This document shows positions 24,917 through 35,496 of a stretch of DNA of 64,000 nt, piece by piece. The notes below the pieces were generated by a model. The model was not told where the DNA came from. It saw only the letters and a list, made by a program, of their open reading frames with translations, and did no database searches. This DNA is from Pelargonium x hortorum (taxonomy: Eukaryota > Streptophyta > Magnoliopsida > Geraniales > Geraniaceae): positions 1 through 64,000 of the forward strand of contig JAYMTJ010000006.1 of NCBI GenBank assembly GCA_036897525.1, read 5' to 3'. Within the stretch, counting starts at the first letter, position 1. Every line of letters begins with the position of its first letter. The translations under genes were made by a program, and so were the position numbers.

Positions 24917-26529
24917 GAATGTTATCAGACTGAGACTTGGTAAGCAAGTGATACTAAACTTATCTTTCTTTCTTCTAAAAAAGCATGATAGAAAACACCT
25001 AAGACAAACCTAAGGAGAGAAAGAGAGAGACATTTCCTAACCTTTCGGCTAGTACTAATTCTTAGTCAAACTACCTCTTCCTCTGAACGAACAAAAGCGA
25101 ATTCATTAGTGTTAATTAACTCAAGTTAGCAAATCAGTAAAGAAAACGAAGTACAGAGTCAGTCTCACCCTTCTTCCTCTTCTGTGTATTAGTCCTCTCT
25201 AATCTCAAAGGGCTTCGGAAGAACTTAAGCTCAACAAGTGTTCTGTTTCTAAAGGGAAGTTCTTTATGCCATGCTTTTTGCGGAATAAGTACCCAAGATA
25301 CAGAACCAAAAGGGTTTCTTGTTAGTGTTTTTTTGTTAAAGGGCTACCGCGCCTTCATACCTTTTCTCTTCGTTTGACCTTTGTTCCCGAGTTTCACTTA
25401 ACTCGATACAGGAGCAAATAACGAAAGTTGTTGTCACAAGCAAGCTTGCCTTGCTAAAGCAAGCCTTCTTTCACCGACGCCTCAGAATTATCCTAAATGA
25501 AAATGATAACTTGGTGATGGTATTGCCGGAGTTTCTTTTCTATTTGTTGATATAGGATTTGCTCCTTAGAATTTGACGGGATACTTTTTAGGGGCAGATA
25601 ATCTTGAACCCATGCCCTGTACCTGTTACCGCTGGGTGTAGGGGCAGATAACGACGAAACATGGACGCCTTAAACTTGGCATTTGACGGGCTACTTTCTC
25701 CGCTGTACCGGTAAAGGAAAGCCAATGAAAGTTCTAACACTAATAAGCAACTCAGACTCAACATACAATTTCTTGATCTTGTAAGTCGGGTTGGTAATGA
25801 GCAAAGAAAGAGTAAGAAGCAGAAGGAGGCATTCCGACTGAGGAACACTTTCTAACCATTGACAAGCTGGGTAATCTCTTATACTGGAGCTAAGGGAGAG
25901 CGAGCCGAAGGCAAGCTTGCTTGAAACTAATTTGAATATACAGAATAGCTCATCAGTTTAATCAAGTGTTAATAGAGTTCACTCTAATAGAAGGATCTAT
26001 CTGAGTCTGTAACCTATACTCTGCTCGAACCCATCCTAATAAGTCAATCAGTCGAGTAAGCAAGCATACCTCTAGCTGCTAACCCTCAGCATAAGGTCTA
26101 ATTCAATGGACTAATTACACTCTCATCCTGCTCTAGCATGCCAAGCTCTTCTTACTAAAGTAAGAACCTACAAAACACTATAATAACAATCTCTCCTTTA
26201 ACTCTTTGCTTGGAAGTTGTCCAACTCTAATGCTAATGCAAAGGAGTTCTGTCCATGGAATCTGGGTAAGCTCTTTCTACCGAGTAATGGACTTCGTACC
26301 TTGTTAATGGAATGATATACCCTTTCGATAGCTCCCTAGCATGCCTCTCTGTCAATTGATGACTTGAAATCAGTCCTTTGTAAGTGAGTACAGTCGATGA
26401 AGTCTTCTAGCCACTCAGTAACCTGATAAGTCCCTGGAATCCCAACTCAACCCATAAGGAAGTCCTAAGCCCTATTGTACCAGCTCATCTCTTCCTAAAC
26501 GAATGAACAAGCTGTGAAAGGTGAAAGAA
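24917..26529. other. 3' flank of nad5, no gene recognised
   Basis: No protein family is recognisable; the largest minus-strand frame (25,588-25,848) looks incidental. There are small internal duplications: ATTTGACGGG(A/C)TACTTT at about 25,572 and 25,681, and AGGGGCAGATAA at about 25,590 and 25,640. A small hairpin, CTTGC-N4-GCAAG, lies near 25,450-25,463, about 530 bases after the nad5 stop; it is too far away and lacks a T run, so I do not call it a terminator. Confidence 0.55.
25833..25856 (+). repeat. 24-nt dispersed repeat, partner at 63.68 kb
   Basis: TCCGACTGAGGAACACT followed by TTCTAAC. The partner at 63,677-63,700 has a single mismatch and the same orientation, about 38 kb away. 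Confidence 0.8.
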
Positions 26530-26629
26530 TAGGTTAGGAAGATCTAAGATCAACACCTCCGGGTCTCCAATAGTAAACCATTGCCTAAACCATCTAAAGC
26601 AAGTTTCAATAGCTAGTGTATTTAGTAGG

Positions 26630-26675
26630 TTAGGAAGAGATAATAAGAGTACAGAATGGTCGACATTCTTCCTAA
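26630..26675 (+). repeat. Hairpin element, copy 1
   Basis: A perfect 9-bp stem, TTAGGAAGA (26,630-26,638) with TCTTCCTAA (26,667-26,675), encloses 28 bases including GATAATAAGAGTACAGAATGG. GCTAGTGTATT precedes it; CCCTCTAGTTTCATT follows within about 30 bases. Confidence 0.8.
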
Positions 26676-26726
26676 TCTAGCAAGTATTGAAATCCCTCTA
26701 GTTTCATTCGAGCCTAAGAAGGAGTT

Positions 26727-26740
26727 AGGGCTTCGCGCCT
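26727..26740 (+). repeat. AGGGCTTCGCGCCT repeat, copy 1
   Basis: This unusually G/C-rich 14-mer is repeated exactly at 56,496-56,509 and, inverted, at 63,703-63,716. Three exact copies of a 14-mer in an AT-rich 64-kb window are not expected by chance. Confidence 0.85.
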
Positions 26741-27141
26741 GTTCCGATAGCAAGTGCAAGAAAGCTCTCTCTTTGTAAGCAAGCTCAGAGGATTGCTGCT
26801 AAAGGCAAGCTTTAGCTTGTTAGGAGTTGCAGAAAGAGGGTGTTGCTAGTCATTTCATACCTTAGAAAGTGGAGCAGATAGAAAGAATTCCAGGTCTTAA
26901 GGGAAGGTAATGAAAGAGTGAATGAAAGCTAGGAAGGGTAGGAATGGAAAGTAAGTTAAGTAGTCATTCCTTAGCAGGTGTTGTGAAATTAGAGGGGTTC
27001 AAGTTGTTGAAGAAGGCTAAGAAGGCAAGTTTATCATAGCCTGTGTTTGTTAGGAAGAGATAAGTTGAGTACTGACAGGATGTCCGCTATGAGCGCCTCA
27101 TGCATATAGTATCGAGCAATAGATAGTTCAGTATTCGGTTG

Positions 27142-27182
27142 TTAGGAGTGAATCTTACTCACCTCCGGAACAATCTGCCTAA
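27142..27182 (+). repeat. Hairpin element, diverged copy
   Basis: The ends are reduced to TTAGG and CCTAA (5 bp). The internal CACCTCCGGA resembles the ACCTCCGG inside the copy at 27,610, and TCCCTCTA follows as in copies 1 and 3. It is a weaker member placed by shared flanks. Confidence 0.45.
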
Positions 27183-27415
27183 TCCCTCTAATGGAAAGAA
27201 TGTCTAAGATTCGTACATTGAATTACAGTGACTGTGTTATTAATGGTCTTAGTAAAGGCTAAAGGGAAGGCGACCTTATTCTTAAGGTCGGTGTTGAAAG
27301 GGAAGTTGAGTTGACTGTGGTTGTTAGGAGTTGCAGTCTATAGAAGGTAATGAAAGAGGGAAAGCCATAGTGGACTCTTGCGATACCATCACCTTGACAT
27401 TTCTACTATATAGAG

Positions 27416-27460
27416 AAGAGATAATAAGAGTACAGAATGGTCTTTCTTACTTCTTCCTAA
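27416..27460 (+). repeat. Hairpin element, copy 3
   Basis: It shares AAGAGATAATAAGAGTACAG and AATGGT with copy 1 exactly, then ends TCTTCCTAA (27,452-27,460) followed directly by TCCCTCTAGTTTCAT. The left arm has lost its first bases. Confidence 0.75.
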
Positions 27461-27538
27461 TCCCTCTAGTTTCATGTGTTGTTTGCTAAAGCAATTCAAT
27501 ATGTTACTGTGCACAGAAAGCTAGTGTATTCATTCTTC

Positions 27539-27589
27539 TTAGGAAGAGATAATCATTCTACTTACAGTCTATTTCGACATTCTTCCTAA
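27539..27589 (+). repeat. Hairpin element, copy 4
   Basis: The 9-bp stem TTAGGAAGA / TCTTCCTAA is intact. The right half TCGACATTCTTCCTAA equals that of copy 1, while the loop differs. GCTAGTGTATT precedes it, as in copy 1. Confidence 0.8.
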
Positions 27590-27609
27590 ATGGAAAGCTA
27601 GTGAATTTG

Positions 27610-27654
27610 TTAGGAATAGAGAACAACCTCCGGTGACTTATTACATCTTCCTAA
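27610..27654 (+). repeat. Hairpin element, copy 5
   Basis: TTAGGAATA pairs with TCTTCCTAA apart from one position. AAGCTAGTGAATTTG precedes it. The interior contains ACCTCCGG as in the diverged copy at 27,142. Confidence 0.65.
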
Positions 27655-28386
27655 TGCAGCTAATGAATGTACTGCAATTCGACTGTACGAGCAAGAGACT
27701 GTGTTGGTAGGCCAATGCAAATGGAGCTAAGCGAAACCATCGGCTGTCCTTGAAGGTAAAGAGTCTGTGTTTGCTAATCCATAACGTTGAAAGGTTCGAA
27801 GAGACTTGTCGGCTCAGGAGGGGATTGCTGCTAAAGGTGGACGAAAGCTGCTAGCTAGGAGAGAGCCAGCCAAGTCAGTGTAGCTAATTGAAAGACAGCT
27901 AATGTCCTACCCTACAGTTGTTTGCTGTTAATGATAGCAGTTGTTTGTACTATACAGTTGTTAATGGCTGTCGAAGGATGGTTAACAACTAAGCAAAGGC
28001 AAGTCTAACCGGTACCAATCAATACAACTTGAAAATAGAGCTGTGTGTCTAGGCTTTCAAGAGTTTTACAACTAAGCTTACAAGAATTCTCTTATTAGAG
28101 GGACCCTCGATGTGCTATAACGCGATCTTGTTTTAATTATCGTACATTTAAATTCTATTTGTTACAAATACATAACATAAAAAGGGGGCATGTATAGTAT
28201 AGATATGAAGCTCCTTACCTTAAACTCAATTCTAAAAATTAATTGCAAGATACAACAAATAACAAATTAGCGTAATGAAAGTGATCCGCCTTTTGTTTTG
28301 TCCAACTAAATTTTATATAATATAACAGTAAATTGAAAAGAAGCTGGAGCTATAAGCTAAATAATCCGTCTTCTATACACCGACTC

Positions 28387-28433
28387 CACTCGAACCTATG
28401 ACCGCTTTCCAACTTAGCGATTGCTTTGACCTC
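28387..28433 (-). tRNA. tRNA-like relic, copy 1 (anticodon unclear)
   Basis: Read on the minus strand it has a D-arm-like GGTCAAAGC, an anticodon-arm-like centre with GTTGGAA, and a T-arm-like GGTTCGAGT. The 29-nt centre is identical to 38,542-38,570. The acceptor stem does not pair and the anticodon stem is incomplete, so it is unlikely to be a working tRNA. TGG (Pro) or GGA (Ser) could both be read as anticodon. Confidence 0.35.
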
Positions 28434-29958
28434 TCAAATTAAGTTAAGTAAATAAAATATCAGAAGAATATTTATTACAGGGTGCATAAAAGTTTTCTAA
28501 ACGGGATTTCACATAAATATAAAGAATTTTAGTCTTAGTTGATAAAATGAGGCGGCTTTCTGCTTACTTGTTTAGGAGGTCTCTTCTCTTATAGCGTAGA
28601 ACTTTTAGTAAAGGAAAAAAAATCCCCGGTTGTACTTAATATTTTAAGAGGGCCTTTTCGAGAAGAAAGAGATCCTAGCAAGTCTACTTCAATCCAAGCA
28701 GGAGCACTTAATGATTATGATTGAATACCCTTTACTTGAAACTAGTTTTTCTTAGATAAAGACCCTCGAGATCTATAATTGATATCTAATCCTTAAGGAT
28801 AGGTTACTGGGGGCTCTTAGAATTTTTTAGTTTGGTCTTCTCGACTCCTCTTCTCTGGGCGCTGCTATCCGGTTGACTATACTAACTCTGTATCTTATAC
28901 GAGTCCCGGATTTTTACATAACAGGCATTCAGCTCTGATAGGGGGTTCCCTGGATTGCCAGAATGAAGGAGACGTGCCAAATAACTAATTATAAAAAAAA
29001 AGACTTCCGGATGTTTGCACCAGAGAATTAAACGAAGATAATCCCCAAGGACTTGCTTGGTCCGTAAAATTAAAGCAAGAATCCAAAATATCTATAATAA
29101 TGTAACTTGAGATGCTTTTGGGTGCCTTAGAAAATTCTATAACCTTTATAATATAAAGAGCTATAGGTCCTCCTCAAATGCGAGAAAGGGGTAGTTAGAA
29201 GTAAAGTTCAAAAGATAATTACAAAAATGAAAGGATCCCTCTGGTATGGCCGTTAAGCGCTCTATAACAAGTTTTTGATGTACCCGGATGGGATGTATGA
29301 TTTGATTTTTTCTGCACTACATTTCTTAAAATTACGGGAAGTTCTCGTTGTATTTTATTAATTATATATCTATATATGTAAGCTCTAGGAGGATTTCCTT
29401 AAAAAATTTCGGTATAGAAAGAGACTTATATATAACAGGGGCTTCGTTGCCAAATGAATGCTTGGAAAATGGGTTGAGGACTGCCGCTTCATTTTGTTTT
29501 TTGCGAGTAACTAAGGTGGCCTTGAAATCCCTAAGATAAGGAATTCTTTTTTCTATTTAAGATTCCGCAAGAGAAGGTTTGTTTGTCTGATCAACCCTAA
29601 AAGAATTCTAGCTTTTATTTAAGGGAGATTCATTAGCAGCTGTATGATGCGCACTCCCTAGAAAATTTTTTTTCTAAGAACTAAGAAGAAGGGTAGCACC
29701 TTACCAAAAGGGTTACTATAGTATAGACTTGTGAATTCCCGAGTACTTTTGTAACGATCCTCTTTTCGTAGCTTACTAGCAAGTATAATTAGGAATATCT
29801 TAATAGAAGCGAGTACAAGTTAGAGAGCTCCCTTTACGTTTTGAAGACTCTATATTCAAGCAAAAACTCTAAGGACAGTTAAGGAAAGTTTAATACTTCT
29901 ATAGTATAAATATTAGAATTCCCTTCCTTATAAATTGCGGCATAAAACCCTTTATATC

Positions 29959-29984
29959 TTTATCTATATCTTTATATAGATAAA
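29959..29984. repeat. Perfect 11-bp hairpin
   Basis: TTTATCTATAT (29,959-29,969) pairs perfectly with ATATAGATAAA (29,974-29,984) around a four-base loop. It is all A/T plus two G-C pairs. No gene ends nearby, so a role as a transcript terminus or processing signal cannot be assigned. Confidence 0.8.
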
Positions 29985-31701
29985 GGGCTGGACGTTTTGA
30001 GGGAATCTTATTAAACAGGAAGCCTCCGTTTCTGATTATCTGCTTTCAACTTAAGGAGTAAGTAATAAGGATCTCCTACCCTTTACTCTAGGTGACTGGG
30101 TTTTAAATCAACAAATAGAAAATTCTTTCTATAATTAGAATTAGAAAAGGAAGATCTAAATAAACTACTATTCTCCTAAGTGATTATGTTGACGCAAAGG
30201 GATATTTGACTTCTATTCTATCTTCTTGGGATAAGTTCTAGTACCCACTAAAGATAGCAAGTAATCTCTTAATCTCTAGCAATTGTAGCTCATGTCTTTT
30301 CTTTCGTTGTCATTTTCAGAGGAGTCCCTTTCTTTTTGTATATGAATAATAAGATATATATATTTATTAAGACAGTCTTCGCTTTACCAAGGAAGGAATT
30401 TCCAGTAAGAAGCTAAAAAAGAATTCTTTAGTGAGTGAGGGCTCCACTAAGTCAAAATATAGAAAGATACAAAGAATATTAAGTCGTCTCACATCCTGTT
30501 TTAATTCATACAAAGTAAGGGTTGGTCTTGGAATGGGGTTAATCTTAACTAGTACTTTTCTAAATTCCCTGAGAGAAGCTCTAAGTAGCTATAATTACAC
30601 AAAGTACAAGAGAGTGTTTCAGTTTTTTACCGGGACCTGGAATACACTTACCTCAATAGAATTTGCCTGGCACTAGAAGATGTCAAGGTATAAAAGGAAC
30701 CCCTTTCGTGAAACTAGCAACCTTATTATTAAGGAAATTGACTAGGAAAAGGCTTATATCATATATCAAGGGAACCCGCTTTTTGCTTTTAAGAGCTTAA
30801 AGTACTTTTTTTTTTCTAGAACGAAAGAGTATTATGAACCACAGATTTAGAGAAGCTGCGCCAGCGAAGAGTATTTTCAAACAAAAAAGAGCTTCCCAAT
30901 GGAAGGACCCTTGTTAGATATGTTACTAAAGTTTTTAGTTTGTATCTTAATGGGAGCGACTATCGAAAAAAAACTTTGAAAAGAGTATGTGATCCTAATA
31001 AATAAAGCCATACATAGTATGCTATAGAGGTAATCCCGAACCAAGAAATTCCCTTTTAAATAACAAAGTATACACATAGAGAGGTCTGTCTTAGATCTTA
31101 AAAGGAGTAGACACAACTAAGACTGATAAATGAAGGAGGTTCCAAGAAAACAGATACTAACACATTAACTATAGTGTAGGTAGAGTGCTCAAAATGTGTG
31201 GTTACTTTGGCTTTTTAGATCCTGATACATTTCAAAGTTTCGAAGAATCCCTTATTTACTCTTAGGAGGCCCGGCCCTGTTATTTTAAATCAGAAAGCTT
31301 CTCACCTGTATTTTTTTTTGTGTCAATTGTGTTACTAATGCTTATAATCAAAGGTATTCTAAGGGATAGCGGGTATCACTAATTATAGTGTCAAAATAGT
31401 TTAATTAAATAGATAGCTTTTTTGCGGTATAGTAAAAGCTTGTATATTTATTTCGCTTAGACCGGTAATAGATCTTGTTAAGATAATTCAATTATCGTAG
31501 ATTCAAGTAGTAAGTGTTAACAAAAAGGGATCCCCCTTAGTCGGAAAATAGCAATCAAAGTGAGGAAGTCCTTTAGTGTATGCTTAATTCTGGAAATTCT
31601 ATTCATCAGAGTTAGCTTTTAAAATGAAAACGGGATATCTAAGTTTCCCCAGAAATAAAGCGAGCCTTGACGAGTAACGAGCATTGTATAAAAAGGGATG
31701 C

Positions 31702-31729
31702 CGAGAGTAACCATACGAGAGTAACCATA
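31702..31729 (+). repeat. 14-bp exact tandem doublet
   Basis: CGAGAGTAACCATA occurs twice head to tail with no mismatch, which indicates a recent duplication. Confidence 0.9.
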
Positions 31730-32930
31730 GTAGACGGGTTTCTTTAAACAGGGATTTCTTGCGGAATCTAGAGAGCTTAGTAAAGTACCGTAGTGTCCAG
31801 CAGCTCTAAAATGAAATGGATTTTCCCCCTTTTTACTATTATTACGAGATTTCTCAGTATAGGAGCACTTGCGAGTTACTGTGGGTTAATTTCCCTGGGT
31901 AGAGTTCTTTTCGGGAAGATTTTTGAGCCTCTTTCCTTGCTTTGATTGGCTGTACAAGAAACGAGTCCTAGTTCTCTTCTTAGGAAGGGTTAAGGTCTTT
32001 GTATAGATAAGAGTATCTTTGCGTGTAGTTGGGGGTTAGGTAGCTATAAAGTCAGGGGTATCCTAGAGTAATAGAAGTATATATAGGACCCCGTGTTTAT
32101 GGGACAAGACTTTTTGATAATAGCTTTTTCTGGGTTTTATGTGAGCTATAACAAAGGGGTCTAGTAAGGAGAGTGCTTACACTGACACATTATAAGCGGT
32201 TTAATCTATTCTAGGGTTTGATATCTGTATTATCAAGATTACTTTTTTTAGAAAGTAAATCTCTAGTTAATGCCTCTGTATTGTTGTCAAAAGAATTTCA
32301 AATTCCTAAAAGCGAAAGCGGATAAAACACTATTCGACAAGTTTGGTATACACTTCTCTATAAAGGCTGCGATTTTCATAGCATGAAAAAAAGGCTTTTA
32401 AAGGAGAGTCATTGAGAGGCTACCCTACATATCTTGAACCGCTTGTACAATCCTCAATACCTAACTTCCTTTTGGATGAGGTTTTGACAGGTATAAGTTT
32501 AATAAAGAGGGGTCGTAGACTTATTTATAAATAGCAGGAAAATCTCTTTTATTTGATTCTTCTTTTTTTGGAATCGTTGCTATTATTTTATCTTTCCTAG
32601 AGCATTATGGAAAAGAAAAACAAAGAGAGCATACATTTGAAATTACTGTTCAAATTCCGAATAACAAAACTTGAACATCATCTTGTAGAGGGTTACAGAT
32701 AAAACACAAAAAAAATGAAAGGGTGGGCCGGTCCTAATAAAAAAGTCTTCTACAATTATTATAAGGTCTCAAATTCTACTGAGGAAGGGAAAAGCACGGA
32801 TACAAATACCCTTTAGCTATAAACTTTCCTCTTTGTTGTAGAAACTCTTGTTAAGATTTGGCTGTGTTTCAACCCTGGGGATTCATAAGCAAACCGGGTC
32901 TGTCAGATTTTACATCTAATAAAGCGCATC

Positions 32931-32999
32931 CGGTTAAGCGGATTCGAACCCGTGATTGTCTACCGTCTGTTCTCTCAGTCTATCAACTCGATTATAACC
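32931..32999 (-). tRNA. tRNA-like relic (minus strand)
   Basis: The minus strand reads GGTTATA at one end and TTAACC at the other, giving about five acceptor pairs. A D-arm-like GAGTTGATAGAC and a T-arm-like CACGGGTTCGAATCCGC lie between them. The T stem is imperfect and no standard anticodon stem forms. I take it as a decayed tRNA of unknown identity. Confidence 0.3.
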
Positions 33000-33988
33000 C
33001 ACATACAATAAGTTTTGATATAAACTTTATTTAATATATTATTTGCAGCTTAGTATTGAAGTATGTTTCCAATAATATAGTCTCGTACCTCGATGGTTGC
33101 TCGGAAGTAAGCAACTCAGTTTTAGGAAAAGTTATATATAACTAGCAGAAAAGGATAAGAGTAAGAAGAAAAGTACGTTGTTGCATGTACATGTATCTCA
33201 ATTTTACCTAAATAATCGACCAAAAGTTGAGTTTAAGAACCAAGGCCAAATAAAGTTTTTATAAATATATAAATAAAAAGAGATCTTAATCTACATATAA
33301 TTTATGTAAATAGTTACTAGCTATTCGTATGACTAGTAAATACTAAGGCCTTCTCGTTATATGCTCTTATTCTAGTTGTTGTAGCTTTTTGGTCTATTTA
33401 ATTTATAGAGTTTTGGCGGTTAGATTAGTATTTTGATTTCTTATTATTAGTATAGAAGGAGCCTTAAAAGGTGTAAATTTGAATTTTATTCATTAGTATT
33501 TACTAGGACTGGGATCTTACTAACTGACTTAACTTGTAAAAAGACTGACATAATTGACTTATTTATTACTTTTATGTTGTTAAAAAGTTGCCTAGTCTAG
33601 CATGCTGCTAAATTCTAGTGCTAAAGATAGCAAAAACGCTTAATCTTAACCTTAGGGCGCTCGGTCCGAAGTAACACACTCCTTTAAAACGTAAGTGTTT
33701 TCCCTGTCCAATACCTCTATAAAATACAACTTTTATACCTTACTCAACGATATTTTTAATATTCGAGTTAGAAATATATAAGAGTAGGTATAAAACTACC
33801 GTAATATTTTTGAAGTCTTTTTGTATGGGAGCCCTTAATTATAGATATTCTATACTTTAAAAGGTTTTTGGTTTCATAGATTAACCCGGCGAGGGAATTC
33901 AAATTCTATTTTATTAAGAGGCCGCAAAAATGAATGCGAGGCTTAGAGCTTTTATATACACGACTTTAATTTAGTCACAGACGGAGTC

Positions 33989-34000
33989 CCTAATATTAGG
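33989..34000. repeat. CCTAATATTAGG palindrome
   Basis: Perfect 12-bp palindrome, related to the CCTAATACTAGG palindromes at 10,949 and 15,281. Confidence 0.7.
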
Positions 34001-34040
34001 AAAAAGTTCTGCGTAATACTACAACAACCTCTTTCAATAA

Positions 34041-34068
34041 GTTATGTATTGTTAGTTATGTATTGTTA
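34041..34068 (+). repeat. 14-bp exact tandem doublet
   Basis: GTTATGTATTGTTA is present twice without a mismatch, immediately adjacent. Confidence 0.92.
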
Positions 34069-35434
34069 GATAGGAAGTTCGGCAATGAAGCATCCTTGTG
34101 AATCTCGATTTCTTATGTATCGCTATAAAAACTCTTGCTTTACTAGCCTTAGCTGTACGACAGAGCCCCCCTCTGCTCCTCCTTTTTATTTGTACGAAAC
34201 TGAGTGTACTGTGATAGTGTAAATTAGCCGAGAAATTCTCACTAATTAGAGTAGAGTAATTGGAGTTACAGGGATATCTTACCCAGTTTTAAAAGTCATA
34301 ATATAATTGACAAGTATGTGGCGATTTAGTTTCGTGGGAAGGAAGTTTTTCCGTTCAAGGATACTATATGTTATTAAAAAACATTTGTTAAGTATCACAT
34401 AAAAGAAAGTAAACCGTAAAGGATATTCAAACTCTGTTTTGATTGCTCAATCAAGAAATCCGGCACAAAAATGAAAGTAGTATAAGTTTAGGGAAAAGAC
34501 ATCGAGCAAAAGAGCTCCTCTTATTCTTGATTTATAAGAAGATTTCAGATTGAAAAGGGAATTTAATAACAAAGTTGGCTAGATATGATATAGAGTACAA
34601 AAGGAGTTTTCCTTTTACTCAGGTTTCATCATAAATTAATAAGAGAATATAAACAACGAGAAAATTCCTTACATAATTTTTTGTTTTTGTAGAACCGCCT
34701 ATATCTATATATAGTGTTATCTAAAAAGCCTCAAAAATTTGACAGGAATTCTAACACATTTGTTGAGCAGTTGACTAGGTTTTTTCTTCAGTTCAAAAGA
34801 AGGAGTCCAATCGAAAGAGTATACTCTAACTCTAAGTGCGAAGCTCTGAAAAGCACAAAAACTTCCCTGGTAAGATATAGGAGTCGTTCTAATAAATAGA
34901 TGCAATCCACTATTTCATAAAAAGCTTTTAATATATAGTTTACCGAATTCGAGTAAACTGCCCCTAATCGAGGTTAAACCCCCGATTACCTTATGTGTTT
35001 TAAACAAACTTCTTTTACTTTTAAGTAGTCCAAAATAGGAGAAATCAAAAATGCACTAAAAGGGGGCTTCCTCGGCTTATAGATTTAGGAATCCTATGAG
35101 TTCTTCTTTTCAAGAGTTGCTTATTAAAGGTAAACCGAATATATAAGAAAAGATTAATTCCAAACTTATTTATTAGACAGTGCGCTACCCTTACCCCCGA
35201 GAGTATCCTTGCTTTATTGCAGATTCTAACATAGTGTACTTTAATGTAACTAGGATGTTAACCCAGTGATATCCTATATTTTGAGGACTATATCCACGTA
35301 CTGTATCTAACAAGCTTTCGAGCGCAATACTGCGATCTATTTGTTTTTGGTTTCATCGAAGACAGCGCATACTTTGAATGACAGGGAAGCCTTCTTAAAA
35401 AAGTTTAATACTTACAAGTTTCTATTTCTTGTAT

Positions 35435-35496
35435 GTTTAGGAGAGGACTTGAACCGCTGACCCAAGTAATTTGAAGTCTCTTGTTCTAACCAATTA
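35435..35496 (-). tRNA. trnF-like relic
   Basis: On the minus strand, TTGGTTAGAACAAGAGACTT, the CAAATTACTTGGGTCAG that follows, and GGTTCAAGTCC together run parallel to plant mitochondrial trnF. The D-arm GGTAGAGCAA, TTGTGTCAGTGG and T-arm of trnF are all matched in order. The anticodon region is ACTTCAAAT rather than ACTGAAAAT, so GAA is lost. Four of five T-stem pairs form, but the 5' acceptor half is missing. I infer a decayed copy; the resemblance is judged by eye. Confidence 0.4.

Larger units (their letters stand above)
26530..28090. other. Hairpin-rich intergenic region
   Basis: No gene is recognisable. The region is built largely from degenerate copies of a short hairpin element whose ends are TTAGGAAGA and TCTTCCTAA, plus half copies and recurring flanking words such as GCTAGTGTATT and TCCCTCTAGTTTCAT. 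Individual copies are listed separately. The segment lies between the nad5 3' flank and the AT-rich DNA that begins near 28.1 kb. Confidence 0.6.

Noticed and set aside
25588-25848. 86-aa minus-strand hydrophobic ORF
   Set aside because: Overlaps local duplications and matches no known mitochondrial membrane protein; hydrophobicity is likely a by-product of base composition.
26530-27660. CRISPR-like array
   Set aside because: The repeats are hairpin elements with irregular spacing and variable loops, not identical direct repeats with uniform spacers.
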